The position numbers were made by a program, and so were the translations under genes. A stretch of 58,231 bases of DNA from an uncultured Lachnospiraceae bacterium. Its GTDB lineage: Bacteria > Bacillota > Clostridia > Lachnospirales > Lachnospiraceae. Positions within the stretch are counted from its first letter, which is position 1; every line of letters starts with the position of its first letter. The notes beneath the pieces were generated by a model. That model had not been told where the DNA came from and did no database searches. It saw nothing but the letters and a program-made list of their open reading frames with translations. The stretch covers positions 1 through 58,231 of the forward strand of contig CACXEU010000057.1 of NCBI GenBank assembly GCA_902766735.1. The letters run 5' to 3'. Shown in pieces: positions 44,593 through 54,038 of this stretch.

Positions 44593-45167
44593 TGGTATTA
44601 CTAATTGATAATTATGACAGCTTCTCTTACAACCTGGTGCAGTATGTCGGAGAGTTAAGTAACGGAGATGTAAAAGTTGTTCGAAATGACGAGTATACGA
44701 TTGAAGAAATTATTCAGTTAAATCCGAGTCACATTATCTTGTCTCCGGGACCGGGAAAACCGGAAGAGGCCGGAATCTGTGAAGATGTTGTTCGGGAACT
44801 GAAAGGGAAATATCCTATTTTAGGTGTCTGTCTGGGACATCAGAGTATCTGCGAAGTCTTTGGAGCAACAGTAACCTATGCAAAGCAATTAATGCATGGT
44901 AAACAGAGTGAGATGACGGTGACCAATCCGTCCCCGTTATTCGAAGGTTTAGGTGATACGTTTAAAGGTGCAAGATACCATTCCTTATCTGCGAAGGCTG
45001 ATAGCATTCCGGAAGAACTGGAAGTCATTGCCATTGATGAACTGGATCAGGAAATTATGGCAGTACAGCATAAGGATTATGAGATTTATGGACTACAATT
45101 TCATCCGGAATCGGTTTTAACCCCGGATGGAAAAAAGATATTAAAGAATTTTTTGAAAATATGTTAG
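44592..45167 (+). CDS. trpG: Anthranilate synthase component II (glutamine amidotransferase)
   Basis: A 191-residue class I amidotransferase: LLIDNYDSFSYNLVQYVGE, SPGPGKPEEAG, the nucleophile Cys in LGVCLGHQSI and the His-Glu pair in LQFHPESVLTP. No fusion to trpD. It may also serve as PabA, since no separate pabA is visible here. Confidence 0.95.
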   Translation: MVLLIDNYDSFSYNLVQYVGELSNGDVKVVRNDEYTIEEIIQLNPSHIILSPGPGKPEEAGICEDVVRELKGKYPILGVCLGHQSICEVFGATVTYAKQLMHGKQSEMTVTNPSPLFEGLGDTFKGARYHSLSAKADSIPEELEVIAIDELDQEIMAVQHKDYEIYGLQFHPESVLTPDGKKILKNFLKIC

Positions 45168-45194
45168 GAAATGAGAATTAGGAGGAAGGAAAAA

Positions 45195-46205
45195 ATGATT
45201 AAAGAGGCAATTGGAAAATTAGTAGAAGGACAGGATTTAACTTTTGAAGAAGCAAAGGAATGCATGAATGAAATTATGAGTGGTGAAACACCGGAAGCAT
45301 TAATTAGTGCATATCTGGTAGCGCTTCGAATGAAAGGAGAAACGGTTGATGAGGTAACCGGTTCTGCTCAGGGAATGAGAGATAATGGAACAAAACTGGA
45401 ACATGATTTTGAATTAATGGAAATCGTTGGAACCGGTGGGGACCGTGCGAATACCTTTAATATTTCAACAACATCCGCTTTTGTTGCTGCAGCGGCTGGA
45501 TGTAAAATCGCAAAGCATGGGAATCGAGGGGTTTCCAGTAAGTCCGGAGCGGCAGATGTCTTAGAAGGATTAGGTGCAAAGATTACCATTGAACCGGAAA
45601 AAGCGAAAGAAGTTTTGGACCAGACCAATATGACATTCCTGTTTGCTCAGAAATATCATACAGCCATGAGATTTGTTGGTCCGGTTAGAGGAGCATTAGG
45701 AATCAGAACAATCTTTAATATTCTTGGACCGTTAACCAATCCGGCCGGTGCTACCATGGATATTATTGGTGTCTATGATGAAAAATTGGTGGAACCGATT
45801 GCTCAGGTATTAATTAAGCTTGGAGTCAAAAAGGGAATGGTTGTTTTTGGGCAGGATACCATGGATGAGATTTCAGCCAGTGCTAAAACAACAGTTTGTG
45901 AAATTCGAAATGGCACAACAACTATGTATGAGCTGAATCCGGAAGCGTATGGAATTAAACTTTGTGATAAGTCTGAACTGGAAGGTGGGGACGGAACAGA
46001 AAATGCACGAATCACCAGAGATATTTTAAGTGGAAAGATTCAGGGAGCAAAAAGAAATGCAGTGCTTTTAAATGCAGGGGCATGTATTTATCTGTATAAG
46101 GAAGGAATTTCCTATGGACAGGCAATTAAGATTGCAGAAGAAACCATTGACAGTGGAAAAGCATTAGCAAAATTAGAAGAATTTGTTCAGGCAACAAATG
46201 CATAG
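45195..46205 (+). CDS. trpD: Anthranilate phosphoribosyltransferase
   Basis: A 336-residue TrpD. Motifs: MSGETPEALISAYLVALRMKGE, the PRPP-binding GTGGDRANTFNISTTSAF, KHGNRGVSSKSGAADVLE and the FAQKYHTAMRFVGPVRGALGIRTIFNILGPLTNPA block. The frame begins at 45171, but the ATG at 45195 follows AGGAGGAAGG and matches the family N-terminus. Confidence 0.95.
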   Translation: MIKEAIGKLVEGQDLTFEEAKECMNEIMSGETPEALISAYLVALRMKGETVDEVTGSAQGMRDNGTKLEHDFELMEIVGTGGDRANTFNISTTSAFVAAAAGCKIAKHGNRGVSSKSGAADVLEGLGAKITIEPEKAKEVLDQTNMTFLFAQKYHTAMRFVGPVRGALGIRTIFNILGPLTNPAGATMDIIGVYDEKLVEPIAQVLIKLGVKKGMVVFGQDTMDEISASAKTTVCEIRNGTTTMYELNPEAYGIKLCDKSELEGGDGTENARITRDILSGKIQGAKRNAVLLNAGACIYLYKEGISYGQAIKIAEETIDSGKALAKLEEFVQATNA

Positions 46206-46215
46206 AGGAAATAAA

Positions 46216-46989
46216 ATGATTTTAGATACAATAGCAGAAGCTACCAGAAAACGAGTTGAAAAAGAAAAAAGTAAAAAGGCATTGGAACTTGTCAGGGAAG
46301 AAGCACTGAATCTTCCAAGAGGAAATTTTTCTTTTGAGAAGGCAATTGCTAAAGATGGAATGACTTTTATCTGTGAAGTGAAAAAAGCATCTCCGTCCAA
46401 AGGAATTATTGCAGAAGATTTTCCCTTTGTGGAGATTGCAAAGGAATATGAAAAGGCCGGTGCCGGATGTATTTCCGTACTGACGGAACCGGAGTTTTTC
46501 AAAGGAGATAAAAAATACCTGAAGGCCATCAGTGAAGAAGTGTCTATTCCGTTAATTCGAAAGGACTTCGTAGTGGATGAATACATGATTTACGATGCAA
46601 AAATTCATGGCGCATCTGCAGTGTTACTGATTTGTTCCCTGTTGGATGAGGAGACCATAAAGAATTATATTGCAATTTGTGATACCTTAGGATTATCCGC
46701 TTTGGTTGAAGCACATGATGAAGCTGAAATTGAAAAAGCAATTCACGCGGGTGCCCGTGTAATTGGTGTGAACAATCGAGATTTGAAAACGTTCACAGTA
46801 GATATTTCCAACAGTGAACGCTTGCGAAAATTGGTCCCATCTGATATTCTTTTTGTGGCCGAAAGCGGAATAAAAACGAAAGAAGATATTCGTCGACTGA
46901 AAGATGCACAGGTGAATGGAGTATTGATTGGAGAAACATTCATGCGCAGTGAGAATAAAATGGAAATGTTGAAAGAACTGGATAGTTAG
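46216..46989 (+). CDS. trpC: Indole-3-glycerol-phosphate synthase
   Basis: A 257-residue single-domain IGPS: FICEVKKASPSKGII (catalytic Lys), SVLTEPEFFKGD, PLIRKDFVVDEYMIYDA, VIGVNNRDLKTF and FVAESGIKTKEDI. No TrpF domain is fused at the C-terminus, and none follows separately. The ATG at 46216 has AGAGGAAA upstream; the longer frame from 46183 overlaps trpD and is rejected. Confidence 0.95.
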   Translation: MILDTIAEATRKRVEKEKSKKALELVREEALNLPRGNFSFEKAIAKDGMTFICEVKKASPSKGIIAEDFPFVEIAKEYEKAGAGCISVLTEPEFFKGDKKYLKAISEEVSIPLIRKDFVVDEYMIYDAKIHGASAVLLICSLLDEETIKNYIAICDTLGLSALVEAHDEAEIEKAIHAGARVIGVNNRDLKTFTVDISNSERLRKLVPSDILFVAESGIKTKEDIRRLKDAQVNGVLIGETFMRSENKMEMLKELDS

Positions 46990-47002
46990 GAGGAAATAAT
47001 TA

Positions 47003-48187
47003 ATGAGTAAAGGGAGATTTGGAATTCATGGAGGACAGTATGTTCCGGAAACATTAATGACAGCTGTTAATGAATTAGAGGAAGCATATGAAACGTATAA
47101 GAATGATCCGGAATTTAATAAAGAATTAAAGACATTATTTAATGAATATATTGGTCGCCCATCCAGATTGTATTATGCAGAAAAAATGACAAAGAATTTA
47201 GGTGGAGCAAAAGTTTATTTAAAGCGTGAGGATCTGAATCACACTGGCTCTCATAAATTAAATAATGCTTTGGGACAGGTTCTTTTGGCAAAGAAGATGG
47301 GAAAAACAAGAGTCATTGCAGAAACCGGAGCGGGACAGCATGGGGTTGCTACTGCAACAGCGGCATCTCTTATGGGGATGGAATGTGAAATCTTTATGGG
47401 AAAAGAAGACTGCGAACGTCAGAAATTAAATGTATTCCGTATGGAATTGTTAGGAGCAAAGGTTCATGCAGTGGAAAGCGGAACCCAGACCTTAAAGGAT
47501 GCCATCAATGATGCCATGAGAGAATGGACTAATCGAATGGATGACACCCTTTATGTTATTGGCTCAGTTATGGGACCACATCCGTTTCCAACCATGGTTC
47601 GTGATTTCCAGAGTGTCATTAGTAAGGAAATCAAGGAACAGATGCTGGAAAAAGAAGGAAAATTACCGGATGCAGTCATTGCCTGCGTTGGAGGTGGATC
47701 CAATGCCATTGGGGCCTTTTATCACTTCATTGAAGAGGAAGGTGTGGAACTGATTGGTTGTGAAGCGGCAGGATTAGGCGTGGACAATCCGAAAAATGCG
47801 GCAACCATGGCAAATGGAACTGAAGGAATCTTCCATGGAATGAAAACATTGTTCTGTCAGAATGAATATGGACAGATTGCACCGGTATATTCCATTTCTG
47901 CAGGATTGGATTATCCGGGAGTGGGTCCGGAACATGCCATGCTTCGTGATAATGGACGAGCTCGTTATGAAGCCATTACTGATGAAGAAGCAGTGCAGGC
48001 ATTCGAATATCTCTCCAGAGTGGAAGGAATCATTCCTGCGATTGAAAGTTCTCATGCCATTGCATATGCATTGAAATATATTCCAACATTGGATCAGGAT
48101 AAAATTGTAGTTATTAACGTGTCAGGTCGTGGAGATAAGGACGTGGCAGCCATTGCAAGATATAGAGGAGTACAGATTTATGAGTAG
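47003..48187 (+). CDS. trpB: Tryptophan synthase beta subunit
   Basis: A 394-residue TrpB1-type beta chain: [17 protein letters not shown] lysine in [42 protein letters not shown] and [14 protein letters not shown]. Makes tryptophan from indole and serine. Its last eight bases overlap the trpA start, as usual for the partner subunit. Confidence 0.97.
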   Translation: MSKGRFGIHGGQYVPETLMTAVNELEEAYETYKNDPEFNKELKTLFNEYIGRPSRLYYAEKMTKNLGGAKVYLKREDLNHTGSHKLNNALGQVLLAKKMGKTRVIAETGAGQHGVATATAASLMGMECEIFMGKEDCERQKLNVFRMELLGAKVHAVESGTQTLKDAINDAMREWTNRMDDTLYVIGSVMGPHPFPTMVRDFQSVISKEIKEQMLEKEGKLPDAVIACVGGGSNAIGAFYHFIEEEGVELIGCEAAGLGVDNPKNAATMANGTEGIFHGMKTLFCQNEYGQIAPVYSISAGLDYPGVGPEHAMLRDNGRARYEAITDEEAVQAFEYLSRVEGIIPAIESSHAIAYALKYIPTLDQDKIVVINVSGRGDKDVAAIARYRGVQIYE

Positions 48188-48968
48188 AATAAGTGATGCG
48201 TTTAAAAACGGAAAAGCATTTATTCCGTTTATTACCGGTGGGGATCCGGATCTTGAAACAACGAAAAAACTGATTATGGAAATTCAGAAAAACGGGGCAG
48301 ACATCATTGAAGTTGGAATTCCTTTTTCCGATCCGATTGCGGAAGGTGAAGTAATTCAGGAGGCGGATTTAAGAGCACTGAATGCCGGAACCACCACAGA
48401 TAAATTAATGGATGCTTTAAAGGAAATTAAGGAACAGGTTACGATTCCATTGATATTCATGACTTATGCCAATGTGATTTTTAAATATGGAACGGAAAGA
48501 TTTTTAGAACGCTGTAACGAATGTGGAATTTCTGGAATCATCGTTCCGGATGTTCCTTTTGAAGAGCGGGAAGAAATGGCTCCGTACTGTGAAAAGGCAG
48601 GAATTGATTTCATTCCTTTGGTTGCACCGACTTCCAAGGAACGAATTCTTAAGATCGCAAAATCTGCTCAAGGGTATGTCTATGTGGTATCTTCTTTGGG
48701 AGTTACCGGAGTGAGAGATAATATCACAACAGATTTAGGAGCAATGACAGAATTAGTAAAAGAAGCAACAGACATTCCATGTGCCATTGGTTTTGGTATT
48801 TCCAAACCGGAACAAGCGGCAAATGTTTGCAAATACGCAGATGGTGCCATTGTCGGAAGTGCCATTGTACGAATTATTGCGGAACATGGAAAAGATGCAG
48901 TTCCATATGTTGGAGAATACGTGAAATCCATGAAAGAGGCTTGCATTTCTGTGTCAGAATCGTTGTAA
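48180..48968 (+). CDS. trpA: Tryptophan synthase alpha subunit
   Basis: A 263-residue TIM barrel: [16 protein letters not shown], the catalytic Glu in [45 protein letters not shown] and [11 protein letters not shown]. The frame extends to 48129 inside trpB, but the ATG at 48180 is the family start, overlapping trpB by eight bases. Last gene of the operon; a clear terminator is not seen before the next promoter. Confidence 0.96.
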   Translation: MSRISDAFKNGKAFIPFITGGDPDLETTKKLIMEIQKNGADIIEVGIPFSDPIAEGEVIQEADLRALNAGTTTDKLMDALKEIKEQVTIPLIFMTYANVIFKYGTERFLERCNECGISGIIVPDVPFEEREEMAPYCEKAGIDFIPLVAPTSKERILKIAKSAQGYVYVVSSLGVTGVRDNITTDLGAMTELVKEATDIPCAIGFGISKPEQAANVCKYADGAIVGSAIVRIIAEHGKDAVPYVGEYVKSMKEACISVSESL

Positions 48969-49154
48969 AATTTATTGACAAATGTATAGGAAAAAGATAA
49001 AATTTTCTTATAATAGATTCGGAATATTGCCGAGGTAATTCTGGGTTTGAAATGGATTTTATTTCAATTATATATGATTCGGACAATGGCTGTATAAAAG
49101 GAAAAATCTTATGTTTTTCAGATTCAGACCTTCGGTAAGCACAGAAAAGGAGGT
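48969..49154 (+). promoter_or_regulatory. Structured leader of the ThiT-like gene
   Basis: TATAAT lies at 49009-49014 (no well-spaced -35; a TTGACA at 48975 is 28 bp away). The ~140-base leader contains TTGAAAT/ATTTCAA (near 49048-49068) enclosed by a long-range stem in which CCGAGGT-AAT-CTG (from about 49029) pairs with CAG-ATT and ACCTTCGG near 49117-49135, with bulges. The TPP riboswitch core (CTGAGA and the ACCTGATCTGG block) is absent, so the RNA is of unknown class or simply a 5' UTR. Confidence 0.35.
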
Positions 49155-49160
49155 TTGCAT

Positions 49161-49967
49161 ATGAGTAAACAGGGGACAAAAGATATTCTCATTGAATGTG
49201 CAGTAGTAATTGTTGTTTCATTTATTTTAAGTTTTATTGTAATCGTGAAAATGCCTTATGGTGGCGGTGTTACTTTGGCATGTATGCTCCCACTGATTGT
49301 ATTAAGTTATCGACAGGGCTTATTATGGGGATTGCTTTCAGCATTTGTATTTAGTTTGTTACAGTTGGCTGCCGGTTTTCATAATGTTTCTAATGCTTCG
49401 GATACCGTAAGCGCAGTCGAAATTGTTTTGTTGGATTACATCCTTGCATATACGGTCGTTGGTATTGTGGGATGGTGGAAGAGACAAAGACCACAGACGT
49501 CCACAGTTGTCACAGCCGGAATTTTTGTTTGTTTCTTACGATTTGTTTTCCATGTATTGGCAGGTGCCACCGCTTGGGTGAATGTTTCTATTCCTACCGT
49601 GGATGGTATGGTGAATTCCATAATTTATAATATGGCCTATATGATTCCGGAAACGGTCATTACCGTTTATTTGCTGGCTCTATTATCTTATACCATTGAT
49701 TTCAGAAAAGATAAGCCGGTAGTGAAGAAGCGAAACACTGAAAGTTCTGCAATTGCATATAGCGTATTCTTTTTCTGTATCGCAATTGTTGCAGACTTTA
49801 ATTATTTGTTCTGGATGATTCAGAGTAAAGAAGGATTTGATGTAACAAGAATTCATGAGGCGAATCCAATGATTATAGGTGTGATTACAATGGTTGGAAT
49901 TGCAATGGCGGTATGTTCCTATTTTATGTTTTATATGTTTGCAAATAAAAACGAAGGTACAAAATAA
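49161..49967 (+). CDS. thiT: ThiT-like ECF transporter S component (thiamine)
   Basis: About eight hydrophobic segments in 268 residues from the ATG at 49161 (six bases after the in-frame ATG at 49155); AAAAGGAGG precedes both. Similarity to ThiT is seen in ACMLPLIVLSYRQGLLWGLLSAFVFSLLQ, VEIVLLDYILAYTVVGIVG and FLRFVFHVLAGATAWVNV. It would bind thiamine in the membrane and work with a shared ECF module (EcfA, EcfA', EcfT), which is not in the window. The protein is longer than the usual ~190 residues, with an extra C-terminal helix pair (about residues 195-265). Other substrate specificities are possible. Confidence 0.65.
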   Translation: MSKQGTKDILIECAVVIVVSFILSFIVIVKMPYGGGVTLACMLPLIVLSYRQGLLWGLLSAFVFSLLQLAAGFHNVSNASDTVSAVEIVLLDYILAYTVVGIVGWWKRQRPQTSTVVTAGIFVCFLRFVFHVLAGATAWVNVSIPTVDGMVNSIIYNMAYMIPETVITVYLLALLSYTIDFRKDKPVVKKRNTESSAIAYSVFFFCIAIVADFNYLFWMIQSKEGFDVTRIHEANPMIIGVITMVGIAMAVCSYFMFYMFANKNEGTK

Positions 49968-50002
49968 AAAAAGATAATTTATGAAAAACTCCTAAGGTTT
50001 TC

Positions 50003-50030
50003 TTGAAAAAACTCTGTAATGCGTTATAAT
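50003..50030 (+). promoter_or_regulatory. Promoter embedded in an inverted repeat
   Basis: TTGAAA (50003-50008) and TATAAT (50025-50030), 16 bp apart. The -10 sits in nested inverted repeats: AAAAAACTCTG (50006-50016) with CAGAGTTTTTT (50057-50067), and inside it ATAATAA with TTATTAT. The outer pair ending in T7 also reads as a terminator for upstream transcription. Confidence 0.6.
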
Positions 50031-50096
50031 AAACAGGTGTGCTTATTATGACCGTGCAGAGTTTTTTTCTTTGTGTGCGGTAGTGTGAGGTATGAA

Positions 50097-51479
50097 ATGA
50101 AACTGAAATCGTTCTTGAAATCGAAAAAAGGAAAAAACACGTTGTACACAATCATTGAGATTCTGATTGTTGCAGGAATTCTTTATGGAGCAATGATGTT
50201 TGTATACAATAAGGTAAATAAAGAATCAGAATCAGGATCTATTCAGAATGTTAACAGTGAAAATAATACGAAACAGGCACAGGAAAAGAAACGAAAAAAT
50301 GTGGATTATTATATTGAAATAAACAAGACAAAGAATGCTGTGATTGTTTATGAGTATAATGATAAAAAGAAAAAGAAAAAAACGCCAGTCAAGGTGTTTT
50401 ACGGTTCTATTGGTAAGAAACTGAAAAAGGGCAGTTATAAAACCAGGCAGGAACATCAGTGGATTAAATCTAATGGAAGATGGCATCAGTATAATACGAA
50501 GATTGCGAAGCGATGTTGGATTCAGTCCATTAATTATTCAGAGCAATATCCTTATACTATGGAACCAAAAAGTTATGCTGGGATTGGAAAAAAGATTTCC
50601 GGAAATTCTGTTTCTTTATATGCTGGAGATGCAGCATGGATTTATGAAAACTGTAAAGATAATACAGAAGTAAAAGTGATTCCGGGGAAAAAGAAGGATG
50701 TCTTACCTTTATCGGTGGCTGAACGGGTCAGGGTAATTGGAAAATGTGGTTGGGATCCCACTGATCCGGCAAAGGATAATCCATATCGTAAAGTGAAGCC
50801 GGGAACCCTCGTGTCCGGAAGTAAAATTGTATATGTGGAGAAAGGGGCGAAAGTTTCTTATTTGTCCAATGTATTGGCATTGGGAGAAGATGGAAAGAGT
50901 CTTGTAAAAAAACTAAAGTATAAAAAGTTTGACAGCAAGTCTTTAGGAAAACATACCATCAAGTTTTCTGTGAAAACTCCAAAGGGAAAGAAGTTAGAGT
51001 TCAAGCAGGAATTTAGAGTTATTGATACGACTTGCCCGAAAGTAAGTTGCTCTAAAATTTCTTTTACCCTTATGGTAAAAAGTCGTTCCAATGAGGATTT
51101 GAATAATATCCATAATCTGAAGAAGGTGGAAGATATGGTTCGTCCATGTGTTTCCTGCAATGAAGAGGGTTGTGATATTGTTATAAATACCGTCAATGCC
51201 GGAGAACTACAAATCGCTAAGTTTCCGATTATCATCACTGCAACTGATAAGTCAGGAAATGTTGGTTCCTGTCAGGTTATGTTGGAAGTGAAATTGGAAA
51301 ATAAACCAATGGATAAATCCGGTGCTTTATCGAAAAAAGAAAAGGAATCCTTGAAGCAAAGAGCTAAGGAAAAAGCCAGAGGAAAAATGGAATTGGAAAG
51401 TGAAACCAGTTCCAAGAAGAAAAAATCCTCAAAGAAGCAGGAAGAAGAAGTAGCGGTTCCAGAAGAAGAAGCAGAGTAA
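50097..51479 (+). CDS. L,D-transpeptidase (YkuD)-like membrane protein lacking the catalytic residues
   Basis: A 460-residue protein with a signal anchor (about residues 14-37), a YkuD-like domain (about 70-196) and a C-terminal beta-rich region with several cysteines, then a Lys/Glu tail. The YkuD relation is seen in YYIEINKTKNAVIVYEY, KKGSYKTRQEHQWIK, and AGIGKKISGNSVSLYAGDAAWIYENC. Active enzymes have His in an FHS-type motif and SxGCxR; here they read WIQS (Gln143) and SGNSVS (Ser171 for Cys, Ser173 for Arg). It should therefore bind rather than cross-link peptidoglycan. The ATG at 50097 follows GTGAGGT; the frame from 50073 is rejected. Confidence 0.72.
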   Translation: MKLKSFLKSKKGKNTLYTIIEILIVAGILYGAMMFVYNKVNKESESGSIQNVNSENNTKQAQEKKRKNVDYYIEINKTKNAVIVYEYNDKKKKKKTPVKVFYGSIGKKLKKGSYKTRQEHQWIKSNGRWHQYNTKIAKRCWIQSINYSEQYPYTMEPKSYAGIGKKISGNSVSLYAGDAAWIYENCKDNTEVKVIPGKKKDVLPLSVAERVRVIGKCGWDPTDPAKDNPYRKVKPGTLVSGSKIVYVEKGAKVSYLSNVLALGEDGKSLVKKLKYKKFDSKSLGKHTIKFSVKTPKGKKLEFKQEFRVIDTTCPKVSCSKISFTLMVKSRSNEDLNNIHNLKKVEDMVRPCVSCNEEGCDIVINTVNAGELQIAKFPIIITATDKSGNVGSCQVMLEVKLENKPMDKSGALSKKEKESLKQRAKEKARGKMELESETSSKKKKSSKKQEEEVAVPEEEAE

Positions 51480-51522
51480 TTAATATTTACTATAGATTTA
51501 TTGAGTATATTTAGGAGGAGAA

Positions 51523-53937
51523 ATGGCAGAAACATATAATCACAAAGTTGTGGAAAAGAAATGGCAGAAATATTGGGAAGAGCATGAAACATTTAAGACT
51601 GATGTGTGGGACTTTAGTAAACCAAAGTATTATGCATTGGATATGTTCCCATACCCATCAGGGGTGGGTCTTCATGCAGGACATCCGGAAGGTTATACCG
51701 CCACGGATATCATGTCCAGAATGAAGAGAATGCAGGGATATAATGTATTGCATCCAATGGGATATGATTCCTTTGGACTCCCGGCGGAACAGTATGCAGT
51801 AAATACAGGAAATCATCCAAACGGATTTACCCAGAAAAATATTCAGACATTTTCCAAGCAGCTTAAGGAATTAGGTTTTGACTATGATTGGACAAAGGTT
51901 CTTGCAACTTCTGATCCAAAATTCTATAAATGGACCCAGTGGATTTTTAAGCAGTTATTCTTAAAGGGATATGCGAAGTTAGTCGACATGCCTGTAAACT
52001 GGTGTGAAGAATTAGGAACCGTTCTTTCCAACGATGAAGTCATTGACGGAAAATCAGAACGTGGCGGCTTCCCGGTTGTAAGAAAGAATATGAAGCAGTG
52101 GGTTATTGATCAGGCTGCTTTTGCTGAAAAATTATTAGAAGGGCTGGATGAGATTGACTGGCCGGAATCAACGAAAGAAATCCAGAGAAACTGGATTGGT
52201 AAATCCACCGGTGTGGAAGTTGATTTTGATATTGTTGGTGGTGGAAAGTTCTCTATTTTCACAACCTGTATTGAAACTATCTACGGTATTACATTCATGG
52301 TTCTTGCTCCGGATGGAGAAATCGTAAAGGGCTTAATGGACAGAGTAGAAAATAAGGAAGAAGTTCAGGCATACATTGATGAAACATTAAAGAAGAGCGA
52401 TTTGGATCGTACTGATTTAAATAAGACAAAGTCCGGCTGTAAATTAGAAGGGCTTTATGCAATCAATCCTGTAAACGGAAAGGAAGTTCCATTATTCATC
52501 GGTGATTTCGTTTTAGCAAGCTATGGTACCGGTGCGGTTATGGCGGTTCCAAGTCATGACCAGAGAGACTTTGAATATGCTCAGGTTCATAACATTGACA
52601 TGATTCAGGTTATCGAAGGAAGAGATGTTTCTGAATGTGCATTTGAAAAGCAGGATTATCTTGGAAAAGGATGTAAGTTAGTAAACTCTGAGGAATTTAC
52701 AGGCCTTACTGTGGAAGAAGCAAAAGTTGCCATTACAGAAAAACTTGTAAAACAGGGCGTTGCCAGAGAAAAGGTTAATTATAAGTTCCGTGAATGGATT
52801 TTTGCACGTCAGAGATATTGGGGCGAACCGGTTCCTTGTGTCTACAAAGAAGATGGGGAAATCTATGTTCTTCCGGATGAAGAATTACCATTAGTTCTTC
52901 CGGAATTAGATGATTACAAAGGAAAGAACGGTAAGGCACCGTTGGAAAATGCCACAGAATGGAAGCAGTATGATGCAAATGGCGTGAAAGGTAAGAGAGA
53001 AACATCTACCATGCCTGGTTCTGCCGGATCTTCCTGGTACTATATGAGATATATTGACCCTGATAATGAAAAGGAATTTGCAAATCAGGAATTACTGAAG
53101 CATTGGCTTCCGGTAGACTTATATGTGGGTGGTCCGGAACATGCAGTAGGTCACTTGATTTATTCCAGAATCTGGAACAGATTCCTTTATGATGAAGGTC
53201 TTTCTCCTGTAAAGGAACCATTTAAGAAGTTAGTACACCAGGGAATGATTTTAGGAGAAAACGGAATCAAGATGGGTAAACGTTTCCCGGAATTTGTTGT
53301 TGACCCAAGTGATATCGTAAGAGATTTTGGCGCAGATACCTTAAGACTTTACGAAATGTTCATGGGACCTTTGGAAGTATCCAAACCATGGAATTCCAAC
53401 AATGTTCAGGGGGCCAAACGATTCATTAACAGAGTCTGGACATTCTTTACAGAACCTGGAAATATTACGGAAGAAAATGATGACAAGCTGACAAAGGTTT
53501 ACCATCAGACCGTTAAGAAAGTAACTAACGACTTTGAGGAATTAGGATACAATACAGCTATCAGTCAGATGATGATTTTTGTAAATGAAGTATACAAAGA
53601 AGGAAAATGTCCAAGAGAATATGCAGAAGGATTAATTAAGATGTTCTCTTGTATTTGCCCGCATGTTGGTGAAGAAATCTGGGAGAAGATGGGACACAAT
53701 GATACCATTGCTTTTGAATCATGGCCAACATATGATGAAGCAAAGACTGTGGATGATGTCATTGAAATTCCTGTTCAGATTAACGGAAAGACAAAGGCAG
53801 TTATTGGAATCCCTAAGGATATTTCAAAAGAGGATGCCATTGCTCAGGGTAAGGAAGCATTAGGTGATAAGCTTTCCGGAAATATTGTTAAAGAAATTTA
53901 TGTTCCTGGAAGAATCGTAAATATTGTAATGAAATAG
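51523..53937 (+). CDS. leuS: Leucyl-tRNA synthetase
   Basis: An 804-residue class I synthetase. The HIGH motif is HAGH in FPYPSGVGLHAGHPEGYTATD; the CP1 editing domain includes FTTCIETIYGITFMVLAPD and AVPSHDQRDFEYA with the editing Asp; WYYMRYIDPDN and DLYVGGPEHAVGHLIYSRIW follow. The KMSKS position reads KMGKR (GIKMGKRFPEFVVDPSD). The protein is shorter than the E. coli enzyme (860). Ribosome site TAGGAGGAG. Despite being a synthetase gene it has no T-box: only 43 bases separate it from the upstream gene. Terminator at 53942-53971. Confidence 0.96.
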   Translation: MAETYNHKVVEKKWQKYWEEHETFKTDVWDFSKPKYYALDMFPYPSGVGLHAGHPEGYTATDIMSRMKRMQGYNVLHPMGYDSFGLPAEQYAVNTGNHPNGFTQKNIQTFSKQLKELGFDYDWTKVLATSDPKFYKWTQWIFKQLFLKGYAKLVDMPVNWCEELGTVLSNDEVIDGKSERGGFPVVRKNMKQWVIDQAAFAEKLLEGLDEIDWPESTKEIQRNWIGKSTGVEVDFDIVGGGKFSIFTTCIETIYGITFMVLAPDGEIVKGLMDRVENKEEVQAYIDETLKKSDLDRTDLNKTKSGCKLEGLYAINPVNGKEVPLFIGDFVLASYGTGAVMAVPSHDQRDFEYAQVHNIDMIQVIEGRDVSECAFEKQDYLGKGCKLVNSEEFTGLTVEEAKVAITEKLVKQGVAREKVNYKFREWIFARQRYWGEPVPCVYKEDGEIYVLPDEELPLVLPELDDYKGKNGKAPLENATEWKQYDANGVKGKRETSTMPGSAGSSWYYMRYIDPDNEKEFANQELLKHWLPVDLYVGGPEHAVGHLIYSRIWNRFLYDEGLSPVKEPFKKLVHQGMILGENGIKMGKRFPEFVVDPSDIVRDFGADTLRLYEMFMGPLEVSKPWNSNNVQGAKRFINRVWTFFTEPGNITEENDDKLTKVYHQTVKKVTNDFEELGYNTAISQMMIFVNEVYKEGKCPREYAEGLIKMFSCICPHVGEEIWEKMGHNDTIAFESWPTYDEAKTVDDVIEIPVQINGKTKAVIGIPKDISKEDAIAQGKEALGDKLSGNIVKEIYVPGRIVNIVMK

Positions 53938-53941
53938 AGAT

Positions 53942-53971
53942 AAAAAAGTCCTGTTTGTTCAGGACTTTTTT
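53942..53971 (+). terminator. Intrinsic terminator after leuS
   Basis: AAAAAAGTCCTG pairs perfectly with CAGGACTTTTTT around TTTGTT. Confidence 0.92.
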
Positions 53972-54038
53972 AGAGTATGAAATATTTTATGATTTTCATA
54001 CGTTTTAATAGTATAAAAAACTTAAGGAGTATAAAAAT

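Noticed and set aside
49015..49154. TPP riboswitch before the ThiT-like gene
   Set aside because: The conserved CTGAGA and ACCTGATCTGG-type segments are not present.
51480..51522. Leu T-box before leuS, and similarly before leuC at 3573-3661
   Set aside because: Both gaps are too short and contain no TGGNACCGCG sequence.
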